NCBI RefSeq assembly: GCF_051020975.1
Contig: NC_135045.1
Location: 5,830,501 to 5,894,500, forward strand
Source of the DNA: Osmia lignaria lignaria
Lineage: Eukaryota > Arthropoda > Insecta > Hymenoptera > Megachilidae
Reading direction: 5' to 3'
Length of the DNA stretch: 64,000 nucleotides
Both the position numbers and the translations under genes were made by a program. This document shows positions 11,924 through 23,770 of this stretch, piece after piece. Under the pieces are notes generated by a model, which did no database searches, was not told the DNA's origin, and worked only from the letters and a program-made list of their open reading frames with translations. The stretch's first letter is position 1; every line of letters begins with the position of its first letter.

Positions 11924-12000
11924 CAGTGGCGGCTCGTCCATAAGAGCTGCAGAGCTGCAGTCCTTTCAGTATAAAATAAAAGTACTTGTTTTATTATAAT
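11924..12000 (+). mobile_element. hAT-like transposon terminus, partner end not found
   Basis: CAGTGGCGGCTCGTCCATAA at 11924 resembles the terminal inverted repeats of many hAT-superfamily elements, which start CAGTGGCGG or CAGGGGCGG, and it is followed by a small CTGCAG-rich subterminal repeat (AGAGCTGCAGAGCTGCAG). The 8 bp just outside are AAACCAGG. I found no mirrored CCGCCACTG end and no second copy of those 8 bp downstream, so the element is truncated or decayed. The right limit is arbitrary. Confidence 0.4.
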
Positions 12001-15000
12001 TGCTATTGATTTTATATATATTTGTCCAGAAACTATTAGCTTTATTAATGATCAATTTTTCAATACATATTGATCCCTTTTACTATTGTTACTAGAGCTC
12101 CTAAAATCAATAGTTGATCAAAATCAGTAATCGTCGATGCTTCAGGGATGAAAACAGCCCTTAAAATAAGTGTTGAAAAATATATTTTATTAAGTACTCA
12201 GATACTATTAACAGTGGGCAACAAATTCAAATGCGGATCTTATGCATAAAAGCTTATCTCCTTTTCGAATCAATATCAGCGAAGGCTCCTAACGAAATAA
12301 TATAGATTTATAATATCTGTAATGTTTGCTTTAGGATCTATGCATTTTATTTTTTCGATTGGTAAACGTCGAATTTATAAATGCAACGGTGCTGTCAGCT
12401 TTGAAAACATAATTTATCGGCTGTCGAAAGAAAATTCATGAAGCAGTCACGAAACTCGTCACGCCACATGCTATGATATTTTCTGCAACCGAACAGATAG
12501 ATTGCTGTTATTAATTGGTAGGTCTGAAAATATTTTAAATATTCCTTTAATTAAACGTACAACTTTTTCTGAAAGAAATATCGCATTCATTAAATTTGAT
12601 AAATATTTCCACGCTAAACAAAGTAGTATTTCGACGATAAATAAGTGTGTAACTTTCACGTTAATTAACGGAAATTGTTAATTTATGAAGGTTACTTCAC
12701 AAGGCTTAAATGAGAAATCTACATTTGCCTGCAATAAAAAATTCAGTTAAGACATTTTATCATCAAAATTTGTGAGTCAGATATGCTCATATATTTTAAG
12801 CTAAAGTATTTCTGACATTTTGACACTTTTACATCGATACGTACGCCGTCAAATGTAACACACAGTTTGTACAAAAAGTCTCACATAACAGGTTTATGTA
12901 ATATTTATTTGCTAACCAGCTCCAGCTAAACATACAATCATTTACCAAAGACATACGAACGATAAATTATTCTTTCGTAATTTTCCATGCACATGCGTGA
13001 ATGCTTCTTTATAAAGTTTCACACATTAAGTTATCTCGTAATAAATATCAGACTTCAATCGTAAACTTTGAATAATAACTTTGTTGAAAATAATCATTTT
13101 ATATCAACATCAGTTCACTAGTTTTGCAAAATTTTCATAGGCACAGAAGAAGTTGTTGAAAATAAAAAGAAATATAGAAATGGATAGCCAGGTATCCGAC
13201 TACCTTAACAGCAGTTAAATTAAACTAATTGTTTAATACAGAAAGCATGCTGTATACAAATAAGATTAAAATAGCCCGATACCAAATTTCCAGGATGATA
13301 AATAGTACGCCAGTTTATCCGAGATAAAGGTAAAAGAAAAAAAGCAGAATGTTCGGTCATATTTCAATCTTGAAAGTTCACCAAACAATTGATCCTGTTT
13401 CTAAGCCATTTGCTGCTCAGGGAATCGTGAGGAAGCGACGCAGAGAGAAGGGACGCGTGTTCAGAAACATGTCCACTTTCACGGGATAGGAAAACGGGCT
13501 CGAAAACTACCCGGAGATCGGTGTATAGTAGAGTAAGTAGCGGCCATGATCCGGCTGTATGCGCACAGCGTTGTAAGTTCGCTTGCAAACGACCGAATTA
13601 TTCAAATGTTCGCGGTTGCAAGTGGTTCTGCGTTACCGTGGCGACGACAACTGCCGCGTTTGCGAAGTCATCCACCGATGGCATTGCCGCAATTTTCGAG
13701 TATCCCATGGCAATAAATTGGCGCCGATATCGCGACCAATTTCCTGAATACACCTAACGTGTATACTGTTCGAACTACGTTCTGCCTTTACAGATACAGT
13801 GGATTTCAATTACGCTATATCTCTTTACAAAAGATCACCTATTGTATCAAGCGTGAAGACGTACAAATTACAAAAATATTCTATAGTGAGCTCTGTTCAT
13901 TATTTTGCAAAAAATATTTTTCAACTTTACCATTTTAATGTCAAGGGTTTTTGCAAAAATCCGCTTCTTCTATCATGCAACGCGGTAACTATGTCATTTA
14001 ATTTTACAGTTTTGTTAATGATTCGATTATTTGCATTTTAAGATAGTCAGCTTGCAAAAATACTGGTGTTCAATCGTGTAACATTAACAGTGCATTGCCA
14101 TTAGCGTTAAACGTACCGACAGTTGGGTCCACTGAACCGATTCCGTAGCATTTTTTGACATGAAACCAGCGAAGCGCGATCGCGCTGCGTGGCACTAAAA
14201 CGGTTGTGTCATTATAATTTCGACATGTTCTAAAACGATCGTTTTGAATTCATTTTTCTTTGTAAAATATATTAATTTACCAGAAATTGAATGGGATGTC
14301 ATAATTTGTCGAGCAGTCTAGTTAGCCAGTTTCAGTCCCAAGTTACGGTCAGCTAACAAGGCAATATTGTAGTTAGAAGAAGGAACAAACACTGGAAGAG
14401 AAAGCAAGTTAGATAGTGCAATCTAGGAGAATAGCGGTGATTTAGCGGGACGTCGTACGCCAGATTACCCGTGCAACCCTTACAATGCCTAACCCTAAGG
14501 GAAAGTTGACGGAGAATCCGACACTTACAGCCGCCCACATTGCGATGAACGAGCCAATTAATATTGCTTCCCTCTTGTACTTGCCACTGCCCTTGACGCC
14601 TTGCTAGATCATCCCCACGCATGGGTGAATAATTGGAGGAACGCCTAAACGAAGGAGCCTGGACGGTTAACCGCCATTATCGGCTGGGAAAACTCCCAAA
14701 CAATCGATGACAAATGACCAAAACTTTGAGAATGAATATATTGCTCAATTATAATTCAACTTTAGAAACAGAAATTGTTTAATTAAACAATTAAGCAAAA
14801 CGATAAGATGAAAGTATTTATTAACTTGATCGGAGTAATAGAATATTCTTCCTACTATTTAGTAATTTTTCATATTACTGCATTATCATATTTGAAACTA
14901 AAATCTCGTAGGCTGATGTTAAAATTCCATAGTTAAATTGATAAGTATAGTATAAGATTTATGAAAGATAAGAAAATCACTGTGCCAATATAGCAATCGA

Positions 15001-15250
15001 GGAAGACGTTGCAATCAATTGCAGCTGACATTTGTCAAACGGCGTGATACATGGTGGTGAAATTGGTAGACACGTTGATGTTAGCAAGCTCCATCGCTCG
15101 TGGCATTGTTTTAATGCTCTGCGTGATTCTGTGCCAGTCTGCGTGATAAGGCTTCCTAATAACCAGTCGCTCACACGTCTGGTTTTACCTTTCTCATCCT
15201 CCTCTCGTAGTCCTCCGACGTCAGCCCACACCGCCGACATCGCCAACACC

Positions 15251-15277
15251 AACCGACCGACCGACCAACCAACCGAC
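15251..15277. repeat. short CCGA/CCAA tetranucleotide repeat
   Basis: A short imperfect run of ACCG/ACCA units in a CT-rich GC island. It keeps the overlapping frames open on both strands (15032-15334 plus, 15221-15433 minus), which explains those frames without invoking genes. Confidence 0.6.
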
Positions 15278-16750
15278 CCCTTCTCTTCTCAGCTGCGAAA
15301 CTGTGGCATGTCGGCTTCGCATCAATCTTGTTAAATTACCCGCCCCGCCAGGAGTCGTTCTCTCGCTCGTGGATTGATAAATTGCCCGATCTCGTCTTTC
15401 GCCGACACGTAACGCTCCAAGTCGCGACCTCAAAACCAGCTACCTCGAAATGTACCGAAAATCAAATTAACAAACCTGCCGTTTACCTTTTTCAAAATCG
15501 TCCAAATATTTCATCATTTCAACGCTTTCATTTCGATTCTTTCTTTTCAAAGCGTGCACGTTTATGTAAAAGTTTGCCCGGAAAATGAAACCGTTATCAA
15601 AATATGAAAGGTTCAAGCGTTTAAGGTGGTTGGAATCCAGGAAGATTTTCGAAAAGTTCTTCATAACGAGTACGAGGATGAGATCGTGCAGGGGGTTCGC
15701 TATTACTCCGAAGCTTTCTCCTAGTACCATCTTACCTTGGTTCGAGAGTAATCTACCTACCTATCCCCATTCGGACCTGTCCTATCACTTTCAAGCCGGT
15801 ACGATGAAGATAACTATCAGCTCGTTACATCTTTCGGGGCACCGCGGCGAGCGTGTTGTAACTACGGGCAAGTACTACCCAGTTGGATCACGAGATGAGA
15901 TAGAAAGAAAGCCAACTAAGCCATTGCTGATAGCGTCTGTAAGCTTGCGAAGCTACCTGCCCACTGGCTAATGGCTGATCCGCGGCTTTACCGCGACAAC
16001 GCGGCCATGTTTGAATCGGACCAACGAAATCCTTACATATGACCAGATTCCGTGGGATTAGGAAGGCGCGAACCCATTGTCCTTGTTCCGTCTCACTTTC
16101 TATTGACTATCTTCTTAATGTTTAGTATAAGCTACCGTGTACTTTTATCGAACGATGCACGGTAGGGTCATTTTAGTTATCCCCGAGAAATCTTTCAAAC
16201 GCAAACTCTCCTTAACTAGAATTTATGTCATTTTTTATTTCAACTGCTTAATTATTTAACGTTATCCGAGAAAAATCTAAATTGCTTTTAACCAAAAGGA
16301 ATAATTTATTTGTATCCATTCAAAGATAGATATTCAGGAATTAAACGAGAACCTTAATAGATAGACATAACTAATCGTTAACCATTGGTCTGAATAATAA
16401 ATGAACTTTAGAGGATTGGTTAATGAGTCGGTTAAATTTGCAAAACGATCGAACCCGCGGATTTTCTATTGAACAACTTTCCGTTGAACAACTCAAGGTA
16501 CTTAGTAAAATAGTCGACACATCATCGCTGCAAATGCTCATTATTCAAACTTACCGCGTTCCATTTATCTCAGTTTTAAATCGCAGGGAGGATGTGAACT
16601 GCGTGACGATGTTGGCGGCTCAAGATTTCTCGACATGCATTATTCACGGTTTCATATTGAAATTGCACAAGACACCGGAACGTTCTTACTTTAGCCTCTA
16701 TAAATATATTTACATCCTTGACGGCGACTATTAAGATTGATTAAAACCTG

Positions 16751-16825
16751 CATTTGAAGTCATTGACGTGATTATACGATCATCAAATACTAAATCAATA
16801 ATGAATCAAAGAATGACTTCAAATG
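16751..16825. other. 75-nt hairpin with a perfect 14-bp stem
   Basis: CATTTGAAGTCATT (16751-16764) pairs exactly with AATGACTTCAAATG (16812-16825). After a small internal loop, TGATT (16769-16773) can pair with AATCA (16804-16808), and CTG/CAG extends the base with a bulge. The size and imperfect extension resemble a microRNA precursor, but the terminal loop is large (about 30 nt) and no known microRNA seed is recognised. It could also be a remnant foldback. Confidence 0.35.
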
Positions 16826-17159
16826 ACAGTGTTCATTTAGAATTTAAGTTTTTCGCCAAGTATTAGTAGATTAAGTTATTTTTGATTAAACAAATTTTAG
16901 AATTTTAATGGAAAATGACATAATCAGTGATTCATAAATATAAAGGTTACCAAACAACTAAATTTAGTCTCTATAAATAAATAAAAGCTTCATAAATTAA
17001 ATCAAAAAAAAGCATTAAAAAGTAAATTGAATTTTTTCCAGACCGTATTAAAAATAAAATCAAGTGTATTTATAGCATAGAAACGTAAGCATAAATTTTT
17101 TTCTGGATGTCTCTCACAGTGTTGTATTCACGCGCGATTGAGTAATATCATTGACCATT

Positions 17160-18000
17160 CCTCAGGTAGGATGACGTATAGCCATTAACTGGTCTAGTGT
17201 CTTCTAGTGACGTAATACCAAGGTGCGTCCCCATACCTGTTTCGAATAATGCACGCAGCGAACAATGACGTGCGGTGATGTATGTGGGTCGAGCAGCTGT
17301 TGCTCTCGACAACTGGTTCCTCACACTCCTATGGGCGCTCACAATGTCACAATGACGTGTGAGCACTTGTGACAGCGTCGTGTGGGTACTACAGTATGTA
17401 CCACGGTTCGAGTTTGTATTACAAGCGTTTGGCTGCATGCAAGGGTGGCGCGACTCTTGACGCTCGAAACACAACGCGCACCGCATGCGCATTTCCAAAC
17501 TACTCGCTATTTAGTCAAAATAGTTCATTTTCCTACATGTATCCTTCTTAATGGAATAATTTGATCATTTCTACAAGTAGAAACATGAATTACTATTTTC
17601 AAGGAGATGTCATCTTATAGGGGTTGTCGTTAGAACCATAAATATAAAAATGAAAAATCATTCAATCAGAGATAAGGTAATATGTAATTCGTATGGAATG
17701 CACGCTTTCTGTGCTCAGTTTTCATAAAATTTCATTCTAATTCAAATATGATAATTCAGGTGTAAGGGTATCTGTGTTCAAAGGGGTTAATCTTTGCAGA
17801 GAACGTTCAGGCTGATTGGCGCGGAGCGGTAAGTGGTTCAATTTCGGAAGATACGTCACGTAGACCTGTCCCAGTGTCGGTTTTAATGCAGTATGCTTTG
17901 TAAAGCCTCGCCAGCTTTGCCCTTCTCGACACCGTGCACAAGGCTGCTGCAGGGATGTATTTGCTGGCTATCGAGTCTGGATCACGTCACGTCGTGTCGG
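17160..18000. promoter_or_regulatory. cluster of TGACGT (CRE/ATF-type) sites
   Basis: Four TGACGT words lie on the plus strand within 187 bp: 17172, 17208 (TGACGTAA), 17266 and 17353. Two more lie on the minus strand at 17853 and 17984, each inside ACGTCACGT. The 17266 and 17353 sites share the 11-mer ACAATGACGTG. The region is a GC-rich island in AT-rich DNA and does not encode a recognisable product (the 116-codon minus frame 17148-17498 has no domain). TGACGT is the half-site of CREB/ATF bZIP proteins, and TGACGTAA also suits PAR-type bZIPs. The regulatory reading is inference from clustering. Confidence 0.35.
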
Positions 18001-21000
18001 ATCGCGTTACGCTCTCGACACTGATCGGAGATTAGCACTGCTAACCCCCTCCCCACCACTTCGAGCAATCCCCTACTTTTGCCCTCACGGTTCGCTCTGG
18101 CGACCATACGGCATCCCTCCGATCGCATTCAAATCACGCACAAAGAGCTCAACTTGAGAGCTTCTCCCGTAACCGCACGCTAGAGCCACGCTTATCTGAC
18201 AGCCGTATCTAACGGATTTTTAACGACCTTTTGTTAGCCAAAAAATGTATATAAGCTCCTGATAGTCGAGTACATACTGTCCCGTGAAGGAGACAGCGCG
18301 CGGAAACGATGATCAGATATCGCACCGGTCGAACCTACCTTTTTGAATACCCCGCTTTAAATCGCTGCCCTTTCAGGAGAAACCAGCCCCGCTTTGTCTT
18401 CCTTGTGAATGTAGATTTGGGAACGGGGATACTGGAAATAGAAATTATGCATCCTATACTCGAGGAAGGCTATCTGTCAAATCGCTGCAGCTCAACTAAC
18501 AAGTTAATGTATTTAAATGATCTTTCTAGAAATTGATGTCGATATAACTTCCTCGCTCCCCTAAGTTCGGCAACCAATAGAAAATAATAAAGCTTAAGAG
18601 AAAAAAAAAATTCGGAAGTTCAATAATTGTTGAGAAGTTGCTACTTTTAACGTCGGAAATGATGAACGATTTTTGGTGGCAAAGCTTGTCGTTAACTCCT
18701 CGTTTTGAAGTTGATCGTTTAACGTCGCGTCGGGTTCTCAAGATGGCGCTCTGAACACAGGGGGACGATTTCGCGAGAGTCGTTAGCACGGTTCCGAGCC
18801 ACGCCTTCTTCGACGAGGTTGCCTCCTTTTCCGTTCAAACGTGTCATGCACCACAAAGAACAGAGAATACTCGAGACGACGAGAGCTCGGACGGTGCTTG
18901 AAAGATCCAACAAGCAAGAAATAATCACCCTATTATCAAGAGTTTAATGAGACTTTAGTTATTATCGAGTGTCGTTTATCTACCACCCTGCTGCGGGTGA
19001 ATCTACCCGAGTTGGCGCGAACGTGGTAGATTTCTATCTAACTTGGTCACGATATTCCAAAATAACTTTTTTACATTTTACTAAGATATATTTTATCATA
19101 CTGACAGTCAGAAACTCTACAATGTTCACTTTTCAAAATATTAACGTTAAACAATGATAACTTTTGTGAAAGAGGAACTAAAAGAGTTGCACCTGTAGCT
19201 CTTATGAAAGCCTTTGAAAATGATTCCATGTTGATTCTGGTTGATCAGTGATGAAAAAAATGCTACGTGCGTTATTGGTTAGTGCATGGAATGAAAAATG
19301 GACTTGAATGGATAGAAGCGGGTCAAGTCGAAATAGATATAGATAGATTGGTAGGCAAGCATAGGACGATAGAATGGGCCTATGAGTTCGTCCGGTAAAT
19401 AGCGTGATTGATCGATATTATATTCATAACAGGCAACGACTTGTCATCAATCATAGCCCGTCGTGCATAACTGCGGCTCTCTGTAATATACCTGCCTAGC
19501 TGGTATAATACATTACGCTTCCACTTCGTACATTCAGTACACCGGGTGTTTGAGAAATTTTCTATCTCACATATATTTAGTTTACGTATATCAACTGCCT
19601 TGGTACATAAATGATAAATAAATAAATAACCAAATGTAAATATTCATATCACGTTTAAAAAGCTGATTTTCGATGCTTAGAAAACTGGAGGGAACAACAT
19701 TTAATAATCACTATTTCGAGCAAATTTATTAATAAAAATATGATTTATCTACTGTTGTGCAAGAAAATTAATTAGTATCACAATAATAACTGAAAGTTTG
19801 TGACTTACAAAATTTAATTCAATAATATAAGGGCTCTGTTCCGCATAAAACAATAAAGAAGGGTGACAAAAGAAGTGACCAGCAGCACAGACAGTTGTCT
19901 TTCAATTAGCTGTTGGCTGACGCGTACTCATATACAAACCCATATGTTGATATTGTAGCCCGTCAGGCTGACACGTGACAATGAGTTTAGTGCTGACAAC
20001 GGTAGTCTTTCCTTCCCCGCTACTTGAAACCTCTCAGGTAATGCGATCCCAGCAGCCTAAATAAACAGGTTAGAATAAATAAGAGCTATTCTGAACGTCA
20101 GCTCACTGTTTGCCTAGCTGTCAGGGAACTGGAGGGCGCTCTCAGTCTCGAATGGATATCGAATCGGCCGTTTACAGCCCTCTTCCTGCCTCGCATACCT
20201 CACTGTTCACTAGGTATTTCAGTGATATTTTTATCAGCGGGCCATCATCATTCATGAAAGTCTTTTATCAAAATTCCAGCGAGCTAAACTCGCTGTCATT
20301 CGTATTCCTTAGTCAGACATACATTGTCGATTAAAACACACACTGTTTTCCTTAATGAGTTATACGCAAGGCATATATCTCGACGCGATGACGTACTTAA
20401 AAAAATTATCATTTTCGAAAAATCGATTTTTTCAAAATCCTAAGTGCATAAATCACTTAAGTAATACCTAAATTAAAATACTATTATTTTATGAAAAAAT
20501 TGGATGTCTTATCGTTTTGGCTCTAATAAACATAAAATTTTATTCTACAATCAATTTACCATCCAAACGAAAATGGACTTGCCCCACTTTAATAATACTA
20601 ATCAATTTTTTGTAAATGTTTTAATTAACGGATAATACTTTAGATATAGCTACAGTTATTAAAAATTTAATAAATAAGTCGGTCACTTCGTCTGCATGGA
20701 TCTAAAAATAAATCAAATCTGTAATCAAACGTACAGAGTAAGTATCGGTAATCATGAATGACAACATCGATTCAGTCATCATCAGGAAGAGTCGCGAAAG
20801 ATAATAAAATGGAGCAACGGAAGATCCGGATCAGTGAAAGAAGCAAATAAAATTGACAGTTGACGTCTGTCTGCGTGTTCCTCTCGCTCGTGGCCTCTTC
20901 TGTAGTCTGTCTGTCAGCATGACACCGAGCGACGCCTTCTTTATTATACATTCAATTATTAGGCGCTGCGCATGACAAGCGCTATTGCATATTTATATCC

Positions 21001-21092
21001 ACCAGCCGAGGCGAGTTCAGTCGGATAAGGGGGTTCCTGACAACCCGTCACGAACATACGTTAACATTCTTAATAACGCTCTCTTCTCTCTA
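18001..21092. other. non-coding stretch with GC-rich islands, no gene recognised
   Basis: Only frames of 60-87 codons, none with a domain. A TATATAAG word lies at 18248-18255 without a convincing initiator at the expected distance. ACCGGGTGTTTGAGAAA near 19542 resembles a CAGGGTG-type transposon end without a partner. TTTTCGAAAAATCGATTTTTTCAAAA-like sequence near 20411-20436 is almost palindromic. GC-rich patches at 18000-18200 and 20900-21050 hold nothing I can name. Confidence 0.5.
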
Positions 21093-21256
21093 CTGGGTGC
21101 TCCAGAAGTAGGTAGTCAAACTTGATATGATACTTAAATCATTTAACAGGTTTACATGTATATACATTTTCAACAGCTATAATATATAATTTTATTAAAA
21201 GTAACATTCATAAATCAAACTATACTCTGCTAAATAAAAAAATATCGAACACCCTG
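21093..21256. mobile_element. possible small MITE with GGGTG(C/T)TC ends
   Basis: CTGGGTGCTCC at 21093 is loosely mirrored by CGAACACCCTG ending at 21256. The spacing (164 bp) and AT-rich interior fit a small non-autonomous DNA transposon of the CAGGGTG type. TA precedes the left end but does not follow the right end, and the inverted match is short, so this call is weak. Confidence 0.3.
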
Positions 21257-23725
21257 ACCATTATCTGGATAGTCATTTATTATTTTATTTATACTTTGTA
21301 ACAATGTAGCAATAGTATTGCTGCAGTATGTATAACTTCAATACACGAAGAAACTATCGGCCTTTATAACCCGTTTATTACGATAATACCATAAATTTGC
21401 ATCGCGTGTTCTCCGTAACCACTCGCCGTGGCGGATGTCATATTACGTTAACTACAGTAGTTAAATAGGCACCCCGGGAATAGGCCCAAACTGGTGTACC
21501 AAGGAATTTGCCTTATCCCTTTAGGATAGTTTAATGAATTCTAAGCATACAGTCGTTTCATTGCTATTCTATAATCGATAACTAACCGTGAAATTTCAAT
21601 CGTGCAACATCTTTCTTTACACAGTATAGTTTTCATTCGAAAGATATTTCTCTTCTAATGCTGCAACAAATTACACGTAATTGCTGGTTAGAAAATTAAA
21701 TTGCTTTGGACACTTCTAAGCTTTCTCTTTTTTTTTTACTATGAATAGTTTTACTGAAAAGCCAAGACAACTTTCGTGTCGCTTAATATTCCCTTTGCAC
21801 TGTGCAGTTTTTATTAGAAAATTATTCATGAAACTGCTACATAATGCTACCAATTACTGGTACAGCGAAGAAATATGAATATATAAAACGAATGTACATA
21901 CAGAAACATGCGCAACACGCAAAGAGCAGGGCACAACGAAATGAAATAATGAAAAGGGAGCGGTAATTTACTAGCTAGACAAATCAAATAAGAACAAACT
22001 ATATTTTCGCTAATTCTAATTTCTTGTAACTTCTAAACGCGTTAATAATCTGTTGTAGCTGATAGCTACATGTTTGAGATATTTCGAAAGCGATTTTGCA
22101 AAATGAAATAACGTTTATTCGTATTCGCAGAGCAAAAATCCGAGCCGAGGTAGTAGCTTTTTCGTCAACAAAATGGTGAACTCCGATCGTATATCAGACA
22201 CCGCCCACGGCGACCGTAGCACCATAAAAAGAACAAAAACTTTCTTATTTTCCCTGGCCATGGCCGCCTGCTTTGATATACGATACGTTTGTACCGTGTC
22301 GGCCAAAGCCTTCGAAAGCGGACCATCTACCGAATAGCATTTTTATGCTAAACTGGTCAGTGCGACTGACAAGAATTGACAGAATTCGAAAAACAGCTGA
22401 CAGTCCGCCATGGGACCGCTTCTCTATCCGTTGCCGCTAAATTTTCCAACAGCCCCTTCATCACTTTCTTCTTCCCCTTGCAAAACGAATATTTCTGTTT
22501 CTAATATTATTCATATAATGATTGTGTCTTAAAATAATTGTATACCTAGCGGTTCACCCCTATTTTCTTAAGACTTAAAGACCTAACTTAAATAGGATCG
22601 AAATTGTCGACACTGACAATTAAAACAAAGAACTTCTTGAAATCCGACAACCTACAACAGCTGAACATGAGTTATTTATCGCTATAAAAATAGAAAATTT
22701 TATAATGAATTCAATAAAAGTAATTAATCAAAGTCTAATATAAATAATAAAAGAATATAAAGAAGATCGTATATTAAATAAGCTAAGAAAGAGGTTCGAT
22801 AAGAAACCGAATGCGAAGGGTGAGCGATGGATTGTCAGAAAAATTACGGATGATCCGAAGATTAATGCTTTCAAATTAGCATCAGACGTTGAGTAATGTT
22901 TGAATAAAAAACTGAACGATTCGGTCATTAGAACAGTATTAATAAAACATAATTATCACGATGGAATTGCTCGAAAGAAGCCAGTCATAACTTTGTGGAT
23001 TATGAGGAGAGGCGTTAATTTGTTAAATCTAGAAAAACCATTTCCAGCACTTCTTTTCTTACGATACCCGTACTAAACCAAAATTACTTCTTTAGTACCT
23101 ACTAATCTCGAAGGCGTCAGTGAAAATAATTTTTTGGAAACTTTTTAAATGAAATTAACCAGTGGGCTCGACATACCCCTTCCTTGGTCTCTCTAGGATT
23201 AAAAGGTTTAGGTATATGAAAGAAAGATTTTATTTTTCGAAAAAATATAAGTTTTATCGACGAATTGGAATCGCTTCTGACAAAAACTAAACCCAGTTAT
23301 TTTAACTGATGTATTTTAACCTTTCTCGGCAACATGTACGCTTAATCAAATGTGGCAGTGGCTCTAAAAAGTGTATTTTACTCGTGCTAGAAACTTTGAA
23401 TAGGTTCTTTTGAGCCCGACTTTCTCCCTTAACCAGAGGGTTTGTACCTTTTGAAGTTGTATATTTCAGGTTGGCTGTCGTCGTTGCCGAACTATGGCCG
23501 ACTTTCATTGTATGTCAGCTTACGGACAGGACAGGGGACACACGAATATCGATGTATAGAGAGACGAGAGCCGAACTAGAAGCAATCTCGGCATTGCATC
23601 GACCAACGGATGATAGGTATCGACCTGGATCAACATGCTTTTCCTGTGAAGCGCCACCACTGCTGTCCCGTTTCATCCTCCCTTCGTCTTTCATTCTCTC
23701 GCACCCTCACTCCCTCTCACTCTCA

Positions 23726-23727
<2 letters not shown>
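21257..23727. other. AT-rich non-coding stretch
   Basis: Short frames only (up to 68 codons entirely within it) and none recognisable. A GC-richer patch at about 22100-22470 contains several CTGACA-type words. No transposon termini, RNA genes or long repeats were seen. Confidence 0.5.

Positions 23728-23763
<36 letters not shown>
23728..23763. repeat. (CT)n dinucleotide microsatellite
   Basis: About 16 uninterrupted CT units, passing into a short TATC run. The microsatellite and its CT-rich flanks keep frames 23471-23809 and 23610-24038 open, producing a Ser-Leu repeat, so these frames should not be taken as genes. Confidence 0.9.

Positions 23764-23770
<7 letters not shown>

Larger units (their letters stand above)
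12001..17147. other. AT-rich non-coding stretch with GC-rich islands
   Basis: No gene is recognised. The open frames (up to 128 codons at 15585-15971 plus, 103 codons at 16423-16734 plus) show no domain. GC-rich islands at about 13360-13760, 14353-14620 and 15030-16030 are open in several frames. Small structures include GTTACCGTGGCGAC at 13632-13645 (one mismatch from an RFX X-box), a 14-bp palindrome AGCGCGATCGCGCT at 14173-14186, a CCGA/CCAA tetranucleotide run at about 15251-15277, and a hairpin at 16751-16825. Confidence 0.5.

Noticed and set aside
13632..13645. GTTACCGTGGCGAC as an RFX X-box
   Set aside because: One mismatch in the second half-site and no downstream gene start to regulate.
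15050..15130. A stretch reading GGTGGTGAAATTGGTAGACACG that resembles the 5' half of a bacterial or organellar tRNA-Leu
   Set aside because: No anticodon stem, T-arm (GGTTCAAATCC-type) or matching acceptor 3' strand follows within tRNA distance, so it is taken as chance similarity.
17148..17498. 116-codon minus frame across the TGACGT cluster
   Set aside because: No recognisable domain, and plus-strand frames at 17369-17564 are also open over the GC-rich island.
18248..18290. TATATAAG as a core promoter
   Set aside because: No initiator or open frame at a suitable distance; TATA-like words are frequent in AT-rich DNA.
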